A stretch of DNA of 64,000 nucleotides from Mesocentrotus franciscanus. Lineage: Eukaryota > Echinodermata > Echinoidea > Camarodonta > Strongylocentrotidae. The stretch is from assembly GCA_037976565.1 (NCBI GenBank), contig CP137686.1:5692270-5756269 (forward strand), written 5' to 3'. Under the pieces are notes generated by a model. It saw only the letters and a list, made by a program, of their open reading frames with translations, had not been told where the DNA came from and made no database searches. Both the position numbers and the translations under genes were made by a program. Below, piece after piece: positions 36,601-51,600 of the stretch (within the stretch, counting starts at the first letter, position 1; the number at the start of each line of letters is the position of its first letter).

Positions 36601-39600
36601 CCTGATAAGGTGCTCTGGCATTCAAGGATTTTTTGTCCTACCAGGTACCCATTTACATCATCTGGGTGGAGAGTGGCAATTATATCAAAACTGTTTATAA
36701 GATGGGGCCAGGTCAAGAATATTACTTCATACTTTTTCATAGTGACACCCAGTCTTTCTACTTTGAGGTATCTCAATAAAATGACAGCCTCATGTCTAAT
36801 ACCACTCTGAAAAGGAGAATAGAACTAGAAATATCGCAATCTGTATTGCTGCGCAATGCGAATGTATCCCCCGGCAGTGGCAGCAATTTTGTGTCATCCT
36901 TATGTTCGAAGGAGGGACAAAGATCCCTCTCCCCTCCCTGAAACAAAAGGATGACGTAGAGATTGCCACTAGTGGCTCGAACTATTGTCAAGACTAGGAT
37001 AGGAGCAGCATCACCAAACCAATATGTGTGTAGATTAGAGTATAATGCATCTCTGTAGAAAATTTGAAAGAAATCTTTTAAGAAATGTGGCAGTTAGAGC
37101 GCACAAAAGACAGCCACCAAAATACCCTATAACAGAGGGAGCACAGGTGGCAGCATCACCAAACACTAAAGATGTGTAGATTAATTGTACTAAGATCACA
37201 CCTCCATACAACGTACATTTGAAAGAAATCCGTCAAGAAATGTGGCAATTTGAGCGCATAAAGACATATGACCTTTTACCATATAAAAGACAGAACAATG
37301 AGGGCAGCATCGCCCAAAAGTGTAGATGTGTAGATTGTACCAAGATAAATCTCCATACAAAATTTGAAAGAAATCCATCATGAAATATGACCTAGCTGCA
37401 GAGCGCACACTAGACACCCACCAACATATGACCTTTGACCCTATAAATCACGGGACACTCGTGGCAGCATCACCCAAAACTATAGGTGCGTAGATTTTAC
37501 CAACATACACTTCCATACTCAATTTGATAGAAATCTGTTAAGAAATGATGCAGTTAGACCACACACTAGAGTGCACACAAGATATCTATCAAAATATGAC
37601 CTTTGACCCTGTAAAAGACGGAACTCTGGAGGCAGCATCAGCAAAATCTATAGGCTTCTAGATTATACCAAGATACACCTTCCTTCAAAATTTGAACAAA
37701 ATCCCTTGAGAAATGTGGCCTATAGAGTGCACACAAACCATCCACAAAAATATGGCCTTTTACCCTACAGAAGACGGAACACTGAGGGCAGCATCACCAA
37801 AAGTTATAGGTGTGTAGATTATACCAAGATACACCTCCATACAAAATTTGAAAGAAATCTGTCAAGGAATGTGGCAGTTAGAGCGCACACAAGAATTTGA
37901 CGCGGCGGCGGCGGTTATAGACGCGGCGGCGTAACGCTGCTGAATCCAAAGTACCCCACCGGCATACTGCCGGGGGATACAATAAACAAAAGATAAGTAA
38001 TATTTTCTGAAAATACCTTCTCTGTCATAATGACCTCTCCAATACATCTCTGACAGAAGACATGGGCACATCTTGTGACTACAGGATCTTGTACAGACTT
38101 TAGGCAGATACAGCACTCCTACAGAAAACAACAAATTATTCACTTCAAGTAGATTAAAAACGGTTTTAAACAAAATGCTCATATCGTAATGATTATAAAT
38201 GAGTTGAAGAAGTAATTAAATCATCATTTACTTAAATAAACTTCTGAGAATGATTTATTTTGCTTCTTGTAATTAAAAGATATTTTGAATACATATTCAT
38301 GACATTTTACGAATGATTTATCAATCCAAAATATGGCACTGGTGCTTTTACCAAGAACTCATAAGTTACAATGACTTCAATGGAGAAGTTTGTGTAAAAA
38401 TGCAGAAGCGAATGGTTTATGCTTATTGTGCATTGATGAAAAAAATGGTACGTTTTACAAAAATGATCAAAACTTTGTAGTTTTAGATTATGTTGTTGTG
38501 AAATACACTTTGATTTTAGGGAATACTACTGACAAATTGCATATAAAATGTTATTCAGAATGCTTAAGTACTTTTTAAGATATTGTCCGACAAAATATTG
38601 TTGAATCTTTTTGAGACACCCCGTACATCAGATTCTATCTTTAAATTACATTCTGTACGACAAAAACTAATAGTTCTGATTGCCTGCTATGTTCGGTGAA
38701 TTAGTATTACCTCATCAGCTCCTTGACTGAGGAATGATACCAAGATTGCTACCAACTGAGCTTTTTCTTCATCTGTCTTCTCAATGCCATCTGTCAATCA
38801 AATCATATCAAATATCAACACTTTAAAGATACACTCTCAAAGATTTCCATGTGTAATGCTGAATGCATTAGTTCGCTTGCACTGGACATGGTGGAGTTAC
38901 CAACTAATGTGCGTACAAATCTTACATGGAAGAAAACTTGAAGCCTGCTTTGGAATTACTTAAAATTGATGTGAAATTGCAGAGCTTTCACCTATAGTTC
39001 AGTGCATGTATATTACGTAAGACCTGTCGTCCAAGAAAGTACATGCAGTCCACTATCGACGACTGATTAAATCCGTTAATGGGTATACCATCAAATTTCC
39101 CATGAGGATCCAAAATTGTATGTCTTTTAACATCTTGTATCGTACACCAGGTCAAATTTGATTTAAACACTGCTAGTCACCTTCTGCATAAGAAGTGAAA
39201 CGCTCTCGGCGGTCTCGCCTGCATTACGCAATTGGGCATTACGCAATTCGATATGATGAAAAATTGAGGTTGGGACATTATTTTTATAGGCAGGGTGGCC
39301 CATTTGCAGACCCCCAAAAATGAAATCCTCTGAATATAATAAGCATTTTGAAGTGAATATTGATTATGAATCATCAGAATAATTATTTACTGTATCATAA
39401 GAATACAATATAATGAGATTTAGTGTATGGGTAAGACTATAAATGTTTCAATGCTTGTCAGTAATTTACAAATAAAGTTATCTAATAAACTTTTTAAGAA
39501 AAGAGGATTTTTCAGCACTTTGTGTAAAAACAATTGGAAGGTAGAGCCCATCTACATCACATCACGTCTCATTAGCATAATGAGAACATTATTATGAGAT

Positions 39601-42600
39601 ATACTCCAATATATATTATCCAAACATCAATATTGTCACCTAGCTGTAACTGATCATGTACATACTAGGCCTGGGATCGAATACTAAAATTACTATTAGA
39701 ATATTCATGGGAAAGTACTCGAATGATTCGAATATTTACTTTCATGAAATATGAACAAATAACAACAATTTATTTATTAATTCTCATATTAAATTTTGAG
39801 AACATAATCCAAGTCTACTGACCTAAAATGACCTTTGACCTTGACTTTGTGACCTGGAATTTGTGTCACATGATTTGTGATACTTGATAGCCCTTGGGTA
39901 CAAGTTTCATGGAATTTGAACAAACACTTTTGAAATTATGCTAAAATTTCAAAATCTTGATGTTGATGCCACAACAAAGTCTAAGTTTCCAGACCTGAAA
40001 TGACATTTGACCTTTACTTTGTCACCTAAAAGACTAATAACATGATTGGTGATACTTGATAACCCTTATGTTCAAGTTTCATGGAATAGGAATGTATACT
40101 TTCAAAATTATGATAACAATTAAAAAATCTTAGCCTGATGCCACAACATAGTTAAGTTTGTTGACCTGAAATGACCTTTGACCTTGACCTAGTGGGCTGA
40201 AATTCTACTCACATGATTGGGGATACTTGATAACCCTTTAGTCTAAGTTTCATTGAATAAGAACTTATACTTTCAAAATTATATTACAAATTCAAAAACT
40301 TAACCTTAGGTTAAGTTTTGATGTTGACGCCGCCGCCGCCGCTGCCGCCGCCACCGGAAAAGCGGCACCTATGTCTCGCTTTTTGCTACGCAGGCGAGAC
40401 AAAAATGATAGTTAATTGAAAATACTCTCTACAATTAAAGAGAAGAAAGATCACAAATTACGAATGAGATAAAAGATTTCATTTGTTGAGAGTTAAATGG
40501 GCATTACATGTATATGTCCAATGGTTCTATTCAATGTGTGTATATACACATATTCACATTTGACAATTCTCGCTACCACAACTATGGTATTTGGCCATAG
40601 AAGGTAGCACCGGTCAAGAGTATATTTGGAAAACGCACTTCCGGTTGCCATACAAATACAATGGGACGAGAACAGGAAAGTGTGATAGAAATAATAGTTT
40701 CGGAACCAATGAACTATAAGTAACCCTAACCCTAACCCTATGCCTCCGACCCTGTCATATCTCTGTCAGTACATTTTTAGTCGATGGGCAGTGCCATCAC
40801 ATGTCATTTATTGTGTAGACCATGGCTGGCAAAAAAGGGCAAGAATTCTCCAGCTATGATCTAGCTACACATTCAGGGAGTTATCCTTTTTTATATATGA
40901 ACATTTCATGAATATATGCCATGTTTATATCTAACGCCTTTTATACGCGTTTATTTCCACATTGTAAGATCCTCGAAGGGATGGGTAATCTGCCACAGCA
41001 GTCAAGCCATAGTCAAAAGTATATTCTCTAGTTTTCAGACCCATCTTAATTTCTAGATAAATTCTATCTCCAAATATGGAAACTAAATAGTTTAAAACAT
41101 GTGTTCTAACATTTGGAAAGCTGAAGATTTGTCATTTTAATATTTTTATGAAGCCTAAAACATTGGACAAAACTTTCATAGCATTGTATTTTTACTAAGA
41201 ATAATATAAGGGTGTATTTTTAAAAACTATCAAATGAAAATATCTAGGGGAACCCATCTCACAAACAAAACTGATTCACTAGTCATGAAATTAAATACTC
41301 CCAATTGTATTTTACAAGTAGTTCTATTGTATAATTCACACAAATTTTCAAGTATTTTGCATCTCTTATTCCTTGGTACTATTTTCAATCTTTTTTTATT
41401 CCTATTAAATTCATTAAAATAATTGCACTTTTCCTAAAAAAAAAAATTTCTGGTGGATTTGTGATTTAGGCTATGTCTTGGCTCCTCTTCTCGCCGATAA
41501 TATCAATTTTTACGAGATGTCTAGCTAGTAAGCTCTTCTTGAAATGGTTTAGGAAGATCAGAGACATCTCCGTAGTTGGCGGATAAAGTTATGACTGCCT
41601 TGTCGTTAGTTTCGAGAAAGGGGCCCGAGAACAACAGTTTAGTAAAACAAGTCAACGCAAAGTGTAGCATCCCCTTGCAGGGTACAAATGGCCTATATAC
41701 GTCAGAACAAGTTACTTCCATTAGACTATACTATTATATTACTAGGCAAGGAAGTTAACCACATTTTCACATATATAATTAGGTGTTTTTGCATATTTAA
41801 TGAGCTATGACCTTTCATCTTTGACCTACATACTCCGAAATCGAACTTAGGCTGTGTTTTGATACTACCTTCATATCAAATTTGATTAAAATCCGTCAAA
41901 TATTACTAAAGTTTTTCGATCGGAAACCAGATTCGCATATTTAATGAGCTATGACCTTTGACCTACATACTCCGAAATCGAACTTAGGCTGTGTTTTGAT
42001 ACCATGTACCTTCATATCAAATTTGATTAAAATCCGTCAAATATTACTAAAGTTATCGATTGGAAACCAGATTCGCATATTTAATGAGCTATGACCTTTG
42101 ACCTACATACTCGGAAATTGAATTAAGGCTGTGTTTTGATACCATGTACCTTCATATCAAATTTGATTAAAATCCGTCAAACATTACTGAAGTTATCGAT
42201 CGGAAACCAGATTCGCATATTTAATGAGCTATGACCTTTGACCTACATACTCCGAAATCGAACTTAGGCTGTGTTTTGATACCATGTACCTTCATATCAA
42301 ATTTGATTAAAATCCGTCAAACATTACTGAAGTTATCGATCGGAAACCAGATTCGCATATTAAATGAGCTATGACCTTTGACCTACATCCTCGTAAATTG
42401 AACTTAGTCTGTATTTGATACCATGTAGCTTCATATCAAATTTGATTAAAATCCGTCAAACATTACTGAAGTTATCGATCGGAAACCAGATTCGCATATT
42501 AAATGAGCTATGACCTTTGACCTACATCCTCGTAAATTAAACTTAGTCTGTATTTGATACCATGTACCTTTATATCAAATTTTATGAAAATCCGTCAAAC

Positions 42601-45600
42601 ATTACTAAAGTTATCGATCAAAAACCAGATGTGTATTTTTTCGCATATTTAATGAGCTATGACCTTTGACCTTTGACCTACATACTACGAAATCGAACTT
42701 AGCCTGTATTTTGATACCATGTACCTTCATATCAAACTTCATTAAAATCTGTCAAACATGAAGTTATCGATCGGAAACCAAATTTGTTACGAACAGAGGG
42801 ACGGAAGGAAGGACGGAAGGACGGACAGCAGCGTTTCTATATCCCCTCCGACTTCGTCGGCGAGGGGATAATAAGGACTTAGTTGACACTGCTGTACATT
42901 CTCTATGGAAGCCGGAAGGAACCTTGTCTTATCGTCTTCCCCATATCTTGTCTGTGCAATGTGGGAGGAAGTTCGCAATCTACGGTTGAACATCATATTT
43001 GCCGTAGGGTCAATTTACAGTACAACACAAAACATGTACGACCTGGCCATGCATACCTCAACAGAAAAGCATTGAAGACAGAGAACTGAGCAATAGCCTG
43101 GAGGCACCCATTAGGGTTGCTTTTAGTTTATATTTATGACAAAATTCAATGAAAATCCTTCAAGGAAAAACAAAACATGTGTTCCATGTAAATCTTCTGA
43201 AACATTTGGTACAATATGAAACAAATTGCAGCAAATTTCATTTCAAATTTCATTCCAAATTTCATATTCCCTACAAGAAATATAAGCTACCTTTAAAGTG
43301 ATACATACCAGTAGCTTGACATAGTTTAGCAGCAGTCTTAGCACATAATGCTGGATGACAACACAGCTGTCTCAGTCTCAAAATGATGACTAGAATTTCA
43401 CCATAGTGAGCTAGAACACTGCCTTCCTGAAAATATCTGAAGGGGGGGGGGAGAATTTTAGCATCTTTCAGTAAAATGTGAGAAATGAAATGCTTGTGAA
43501 TGACTCACAGGATTACATTCCTAACAGAACGGTTCACATATACCACGGTTAATATCTGCGACAGTATACTTGTGAACAAAATGAATGGCAAGGGGGATAA
43601 AAAAAAAGTAGCTGTGCACAACAAAGGTCCCAAGCGTACTCACTTTATATCTACGTGTTATACTTTACAAAAATGTAAGGCATATTAATTAGGCTTGAAA
43701 AAACCCTGCGGTAAACCAGTGCATACATGAACAAGGTCACTAAATGAGCATTACATACAAAACTCTGAGGCGGGCTGTTTTGCACAGCTACTTTTTATTT
43801 AATCCTCACTTTCCATATATTTTAGTAAACTTGACCATGTATTGTCTATAATCTACTCCCATCGCTTTTACATAATATTATAAACTGGATGAAAGATTTC
43901 ACAAATCATATTCAGAACTATGGGAAAATTGAAAGAAAACTGAAATAAAATTCTATGTTTCGGTTCTGTGACTTTTGCCAGAATGAGCTCAATGTACAAA
44001 TAATGTCATCTCACTATAGTGATGCATTCTTGGCCCATATTCAATAAACTTCTTAAGCATGAAATCTAAGTACTTTTTCTTAAATTTTGGCTAAGAAAAC
44101 AGTCTTAGCAAAAATGCGTATTCTATAAAAGCATTGGGGGCTAAGAATTTTGCCTTAAGAGTAAGAAGAATTCTTAGATTTTATCTAAGAAAAAGGGCTT
44201 AAATAGCATGTCGTATTCTACATACAATCGAGATATCTCAGATAAGTAAGAAATCTACCCTATATTTAAGCATAGGCCGAGGATGCTTAAATAGGGCTTC
44301 AACACCGGCAGCTCAGTGCTGCTGCACGCAATGTCACTTCGGGTTTCGATCAAGTGGAATTAAAAACATATAGCCTACGGATGCGATGCATGTAACGCCA
44401 GCGCAGCGCAGGTTATCAGTTGACCTATATCAACGTAAGCTTCGCGTATACAGCGTCGACGGCGCAGCGCGCAGAATTAGGCGCCATTGTTTATGTTTGT
44501 TTGTTTGTATAATACTACTATACTTATAGCAAACGATCCAGCGTAGATCAGCATAATTATGCCGCTTTCATAACACTACTTTTAAATTATGACATGGCTG
44601 TCGTAAAGAAATCGTTTCTTAGTCATTGGCATTAAAATATGGAAACAGTTAGGGATTAATGTGTCATCGGCATAATGCTAGGTGAGACAAAATTTGTTTT
44701 ATTATGAGTCTGATAAAGGTTAAAATTAACTATTTTATTAAGTTTAGGCTAGGCTAGCTATAGATCTAGATCTACTACCTATATCTATATATAGCAGTAG
44801 ACGATTTAAGGGTAGCTCCAAATCCAATGCTAGCGCTGTTCGGCTGGCTAAGCGATGGCGCTAACTTCATAGACCGTCCTGCGGCCGCGGCATAAGAACG
44901 CCCGGTTTTGGCTCTTCGAAGATGTTTGACAGAAAAGTATAAAAAGCCTACGGTGGATGTTAGATCTAGCCTCAGGGGGTCTTGACTAGACTGCCCTACT
45001 AATGTTTAGTGTCAGTTGGTCGTCAAGCCTAAAACAATTCTGTGAGCATGGTACCTCCCTTTAATACACTCTATCTCCCATACGTTTTGTGTATAATTTT
45101 CGTGCGGTGCGATTTTTATTTTAACATGCAAATTGCATTGGCAAATTGAGCTGCAATTAAGTCGCTCGGGTCGACCAATTTGACTTTCCAAAATGACGTC
45201 ATCGGGTCTAAGAATTTGTCTTAACTTTCGTCTTAGCTAAGACAAACTGCTTTACGTGTTTAGAATACGGCTAAGGTAACTTTCTTAACCTAGACAAATT
45301 CTTAGACATTTTCTTAGACTTAAGAAAAATGTCTTAGAAGTTTATTGAATACGGGCCCTGGTGTCAAGTTTTAGATTTCGCAAGATCATAGGCAGACAGA
45401 TGCACATTTATACAACAGAAACCAAAGACAAGAAAGCCAACTCACTTGCCAACAGCCAGTCTGCCATCCTTCTCCATGGTCTTGTAGACCTTCTTCTCAT
45501 CCTCTGAGAAGTCTACATATTGAAGTACAATGTTACGAGCCGGTAGATCCACCAAGGGTTTACCATTCACCTTCTGGGATTTCATACGACGCAGAGCAAG

Positions 45601-48600
45601 GGTGTCCATCAACATACGAAGTCGACTAGTCAACACAAGAAGAGGGGAAGATGATTCAATAAAGGGAAATAATAAATAAGCAATGATAACACTACACATC
45701 AACTCTTTGTCAGCAGAGTAATTGTTAGCAATGGGTGACCAAATACAAGCCCAAGTGTAGACTACGATACAAAACTCACTCTATGCCAGCAGAGTCATTG
45801 TCAGCAATGGATCTAGCTTTCCTCCTCTGCCACCCGTTAAGATTAGATTTGAATGGTTCGAGATCTATACCAAGGAATGCTACCAGAGTCCACAGGTCTT
45901 GAATACTGTTCTGGATGGGAGTACCTACAGAGATGCGATAGTGCACCACAGAAAAATAATTTTAAAAATATGCCAAATACATGTTAATAATAATAATAAT
46001 AATAAATGTCACTTATACCGTGTGAGTCAAAAAAAAGTTTACACCTAGAAAATTGCTAATTATTTCAAATATCATCTATAAACAGTAAATTATTATACAT
46101 CTTATGAAAGAGTGTTTTATCCCAAATCATTTGGTATCATTTTTGTGTGGTATGTGTTCACGCTTGGATGAACAGGAGGCATTGTTTGCAATGTGCAAAA
46201 ATCGACTTGCGCCAAAGTGATGCCTACAGCATGTATTATGTTGGGATTAGTGGAGTGAGAGAATGAATTGAATGTATCAAATGAAATGCATTGCATATGA
46301 TTTTTGCAGAAGCAAAGTCACACACGTACACACACACGCGCACAAATGTTCTTTGATATTTGATATTAGATATTTGATATGTGTGGCATGATTAATTTTG
46401 TTAGGGATATTATTTGGATCTGCAAAAACCGATTTAATACCCAAATCCCAATTGTTTTATTTAAACATCATATAAGCAACTTTGGCGCAAATCGATTTTT
46501 GCACTCTCGCAAACAATGCCTCCTGTTCATCCAAGCATGGTCACATACCACACAAAAATGATACCAAATGATTTGGGATAAAACACTCTTTCATAAGATG
46601 TATGATAATTTACTGTTCATAGATGATTTTGTAAATAATTAGCAATTTTCTAGGTGTAAAATTTTTTTTTTTTTCACACGGTATAGCGCCAAATCCACTC
46701 TGTGGAGTGCTCAAGGCGCATATGTAGAAATAATCAAGAATAAATCAGAGATGTGTGTTTTACATGATTTTTAAAGGAATCAGACATACATTTTTCAATG
46801 TCTTATGGTTATGAATCACTCTTATCATTCATTGTTTGTTTTTTATCTTATTTCTGTTCCTTGTAAACTATATGTCTGAGCCTTTATTTTCCATGTTAAC
46901 AAAATAGATATCCATGTTGAAAGTACATTTGACAATTCAAAAGATGCATTTATTTTTGAGTTTTGTGATATCACATGTACTGATCACAGACGTGAATGTG
47001 GTGAACATAAAATTCACCATACACCATTTTCGCCCAATTCCAAAGATTATGTAGCTTTAAAGGTGATATTCATAGAAGAGCCCTAAATATGAAGATATTC
47101 ATATCTACACAAAGCTTATAAGCCATACAATGAGCTTGGATGACATTCAAACAATATAACACTTCCGAAAAAGCGAAATTAGGGTGAAAACAATCACCCT
47201 ATTCTCTGGGACAAATTTGCCCTATTGTCATCCGAAACGGCCTTTAGCTGTGACGTAGAAAAGGGAGGCGTGGCTAGTGTGCCACTTCCGGATATCTAGT
47301 AGAACGCATGTATAACATTATAAGGCTGAAAACACAGCTTCAACTTATGTGTTATTTTACCCTTACTATAGAATAAATTATAATACAACATCGTTTGTAA
47401 GTTACTTCTCATTAATATTTCCATCTTTATATTCTAAGAAATGTATTATTTGTGAAATAAAAACGTTGAAAAATGGGGAAAAGAAGGTGAAACTATGGCT
47501 GTGTCCCGGCTTTGTTGTACAGCGAGCCTGCATATATAATGGGATTTGTGTGCCGGCGATTTTACCACCATATGTAGTTTCACTTTGACATATCAGTCGA
47601 AGACTTCACCTCTTCCACTATGGAAAAACACAGTTAGTATTGATTTAATCATTATTATGAATAAAATAAAATTCAAACAAATCGAAGAATATTTCATTTA
47701 GTCGATCGTATCATGGCTAGATTAGCTGGAAAAATCGAGGCGATTCTGCTGTTGTTACGATTCATCTGCGAGTAGTGCGGCTCTTGGCAGCCGCATTACC
47801 TACACGGCTGATCGCTGATTGAATTTAGTATCGCTGGCGGATTTACATTACCTGCGCGACATCAAAACACACGTAAACGTGACTACACTGCACACCGCAC
47901 ACACACAGTACTGTACGCTTGCATTTCAGTAGTCCAGACTCTGGCCTATTTAATTTTGATCTCCACCGCACACCAACGCTACCTCCCTACTTGCTACCAG
48001 CCGATGATGGCGTGATCATTAAATTCGACTCCAGGCTGGGCTGGTGAGCATAATTATGAGTTTGTTGATAACGCCATCTTCGGTGGCTTGAATCAAGTGT
48101 GTAGGGAATATAATAAATTAAGGACCGGGCAGATTCTGGACTAGCATTTCAGTCGCGATAGACGAAACCCTTACGAAACCAAACCAAGACAAAACGGCGA
48201 GAAATACACTATTCTATGTAATTATAGTTATCGACAAATGACAATGGAGAAGAAACATTATTCATTGTTATGTCAAAGGAAATTCCACCTCGGAACATGA
48301 TTCTACTAAAGGTAATTTTGTTTTGAAACACAGCTACGTTGATTTTTCATGCTATCTCCGTGTACATACAGCTCAGCTGGCAAGCTAAAGCCGGTGAAAT
48401 AGTTGAGTTGTAAACAGTTATTTTACGGATATTGTCACTTTTTCAATGCCAATAATGACATGAATATTGACATTAGGATATGTTTCAGGACGGAGAGGAC
48501 AACTGTATGCCAGATATTGACCATTCAGGCAATATTTCAATCGTTTTGAGAGAGTGGAACTGACATCGACTCTATGAACATTTGTGTGTAGATCGCAGTT

Positions 48601-51600
48601 AGTCTCTATAGCTGCGTGAAGCATATCCCGGCTCTGACGTCACTCACAAAGCCACTTTCCCTTAGGCGATTTCGTAGGTCAGGATAGAGTCAATTTAGTG
48701 AAATTTGATTTTCATAAAACACAAAACTGCACACTTTCATGGCATGTTAGCTGCATAAATTGCTTTAATAACTCATTCAATTATAAAATTAACTATTTTT
48801 ATTTGATTTTATTTCCTATAAGTATCAACTTTAAAGGAAAACTAACCCCAAAGAATAAGTGTAGATATCCTGAAAAACGCATGACTTGGACGCAGCCATT
48901 TTCTTGAAAATGGGACGTACCAGGCGGAGTTGTACATGTATCATGTATCAAGCTTTAATTGGAAAGACTATTTTAATTTAATAACAAAACCTTAACTTTT
49001 CAATGAGGGAAAATCATAGCCGAGAAGGTAAAAATTACATTTGGTGAAAAATATATAATAGGGGAACAATTGTAACTCATTTATTTAAAAATACTAAAAT
49101 ATAGCGGTTGAAAAATCTATTTAATTTATGCGAAACCTTCACCCCATAACACCACCAACTTATTTATGCAATTTGCGTTCTGGCAAATGGAGAACAAAGG
49201 ATAATAGCAGGTGATCTGAATGAAATGCTCCAACACCACAAACACCTGGGAAGGAAGCATCCATGAATTTGAATACATTTAGTTGATAAACGACTTCGCA
49301 TAGTACGTCATGCAATCAAGAAAATGGCGATGCCCATGTTTTGCTGAGAAACTGTACTTTACTCTACTTGCTTTATGCCTTTCTTATACACTTTGGTGGG
49401 GAATCTTGTAGATTGATGGGCAAGAATGTGTAGTGTCTTGAGTAGAGGTCACTAAATGTAAATATAATAGTTCGGTTAAGTTTTACCAGTAGAGGGTGCT
49501 AAATATGTTTCCCCCGCTTAGTTTTGGGGGAATTTGGTAGCGTCGTCTACCTATGTAATTTATGTACAGAGTCGTCTTAGTTAAGATAGAAAAATGCTTT
49601 TTTGACATTGTAAATAATCGAGAATTAATGCCACCTTTGTAGTATGTAAGAAGTATACTTATAGATTGATTGTATAACGTAGGTTGTATTTTATAAGATA
49701 TTGTCTCTGAGCTTAAATTAAGAATTATATCTCATTAATAGCACAATCTCACCACCATTGCCATTCATTTAATCCGCTGATTACAAGACGCTCGTGATTT
49801 GCGGAATTTGTAGCAACCTAATTGGTTTAAAGTTTATTCAGAACGATTCTCTTTTGAATTTGTCCCGCGATAAATTAATCAGTGGCGGCTAGATCCCGGT
49901 GCCGAGAGGACCTACCGGTATGTATTTTTGGTCCTCCTCGGATTTGCACCCTATTGTATTGTAGCATTGTCTCGGTTTGGCATTAATTAAATTTAATCTA
50001 CAGTTCGACTCGATTCGCTGCCTTATACTGATTTAGCTGTTTTGGGCTGGAAGCCTTACTTTGGTGCTGCTTCTGATATCCGCCATTTTGGATTTCAGTT
50101 TTCATGAACTCAAGTTGGAGTCTTGGAATTCTGACATCGATCCTTTGTTTGTTTCGGGATCCTCGAGGTCCATATCGACCTCCTTCTTCATCAGCATTTT
50201 CACCCGTGCATCAACAGAAATACACGCCACTCGTCAATGCCACTTTCACCATGTCATCGACTTCCATCTTGGCGTTTGAACTTTGAAGTTTGTTGCGAAC
50301 TCCAATAATGAATCGGATATTGACATTATCGACTTTCGTATCGTCTTCGATCAACGTCGATGTTGAACTTTATTCCGACTCGAGTCTCATCAACGTCGAA
50401 CTTTGAATTGAAGGACTAAGAACCTCATTCTTACCTCCTTCGTCTTGGATTTTCGTTTCGTCGTTTGCAGGTCTGCTCCTGACTCTGACTAATGATGATC
50501 GACTTTATCGACTTTCGTTCCTTCATTATTCATCATTTTTCAAACTGTACTCTGATCGCTGACATCATCTATGATCTACCATTGTTTCTTCTACTTTCGA
50601 GTTCGACAACTCCAGTTTGTATAATGTAGACTAGTGACATATTTTGAAAAGCAGCAGTCTTTCGCTATATAAATAGACTAACCACTTTACTTATGTTGTT
50701 GTGTACCTAAATCATTTATTATGTAATTTGATGAGCGGCAGTCTTTCGCTATATAAATAGACTAACCACTTTACTTAAACTGTTGTGTACCTAAATCATT
50801 TATTATGTAATTTGATGAGCAGCAGTCTTTCACTACATAGACTATCGACTTTAAATTACCTACCATACTTATATAATGTAGTGTAACTTGATCAGCAGCA
50901 GTCTTTCGCTATATAAATAGATTATCGACTGTAAATTGTTTTATATCGTGAATGTATTTGGAATTTTATGCGAACTAGATTTTAGCTTGTTTGAATAAAT
51001 GCTCATAAAAAGTATACATATTGTTTCCATTGTTTTTTTGTTTGAAGCCCTATTGTTCTCTCGTAAATCACAGTAAAAAAAGAGCAGACACTTGGATTGG
51101 GATGCTGATGTTTATATAACCATCAACACCCCTGACCTCGCGTCCTGCCAAAAATGCAATAAATCTCTCAGAACAACTAAAGTTATTCATTGGGGTTAGT
51201 TCTCCTTTAAGATATCCTACTAAAATCAAAGTCCTTCAAGTAAAATGAAGCCTGTTCTGGAAATTACTGGTTTCAAGTGATCCTATTCAAAATGAGAAAA
51301 AAAGAAATGAAAAACCTAACAGGCCCTTCACTTTTAAATTTACCCGCAAATCTAACGCAATTAACATGAGCATTTTAAAATACAAAGTATTTTTTTATCT
51401 CTTGTTTCACGTACCTGTTAAAGCCCATTTGCATTGTGCTTTGAGAGAGAGAGCCGCTTGTGCTTGTAGAGTCCTACAGTTACGAATTATATGAGCTTCA
51501 TCCAGCACGATACGAAGCCATTCAATCTTCTGAAGGGTACCCTTCTCCTGATCCATAACAAAATATTTCCTCATTAGCATTTCAAAAGACAAGTAGGTCT

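Larger units (their letters stand above)
34326..40720 (-). repeat. HLTF: Second copy of the HLTF D-to-G exon block
   Basis: Homologous to 23128-33825. Contains exons D' 35231-35343, E2 35859-35981, F2 38017-38118 and G2 38711-38790, with near-identical introns between them. It lacks the ~7-kb run of L2, family 1 and LINE insertions found between D and E in the first copy. It has its own insertions at 34440-34985, 36823-37980 and 39190-40400. Either an unmerged second haplotype or a true tandem duplication. Confidence 0.88.
40573..43008. mobile_element. CTACCGCAA-type MITE split by a ~2.1-kb insertion
   Basis: The left half (40573-40720) and right half (about 42880-43008, ending ATTTGCCGTAG) match the contiguous copy at 7550-7928. 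Between them lie the telomere-like repeat, about 700 bp of unassigned DNA and the family 4 element. Confidence 0.8.
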
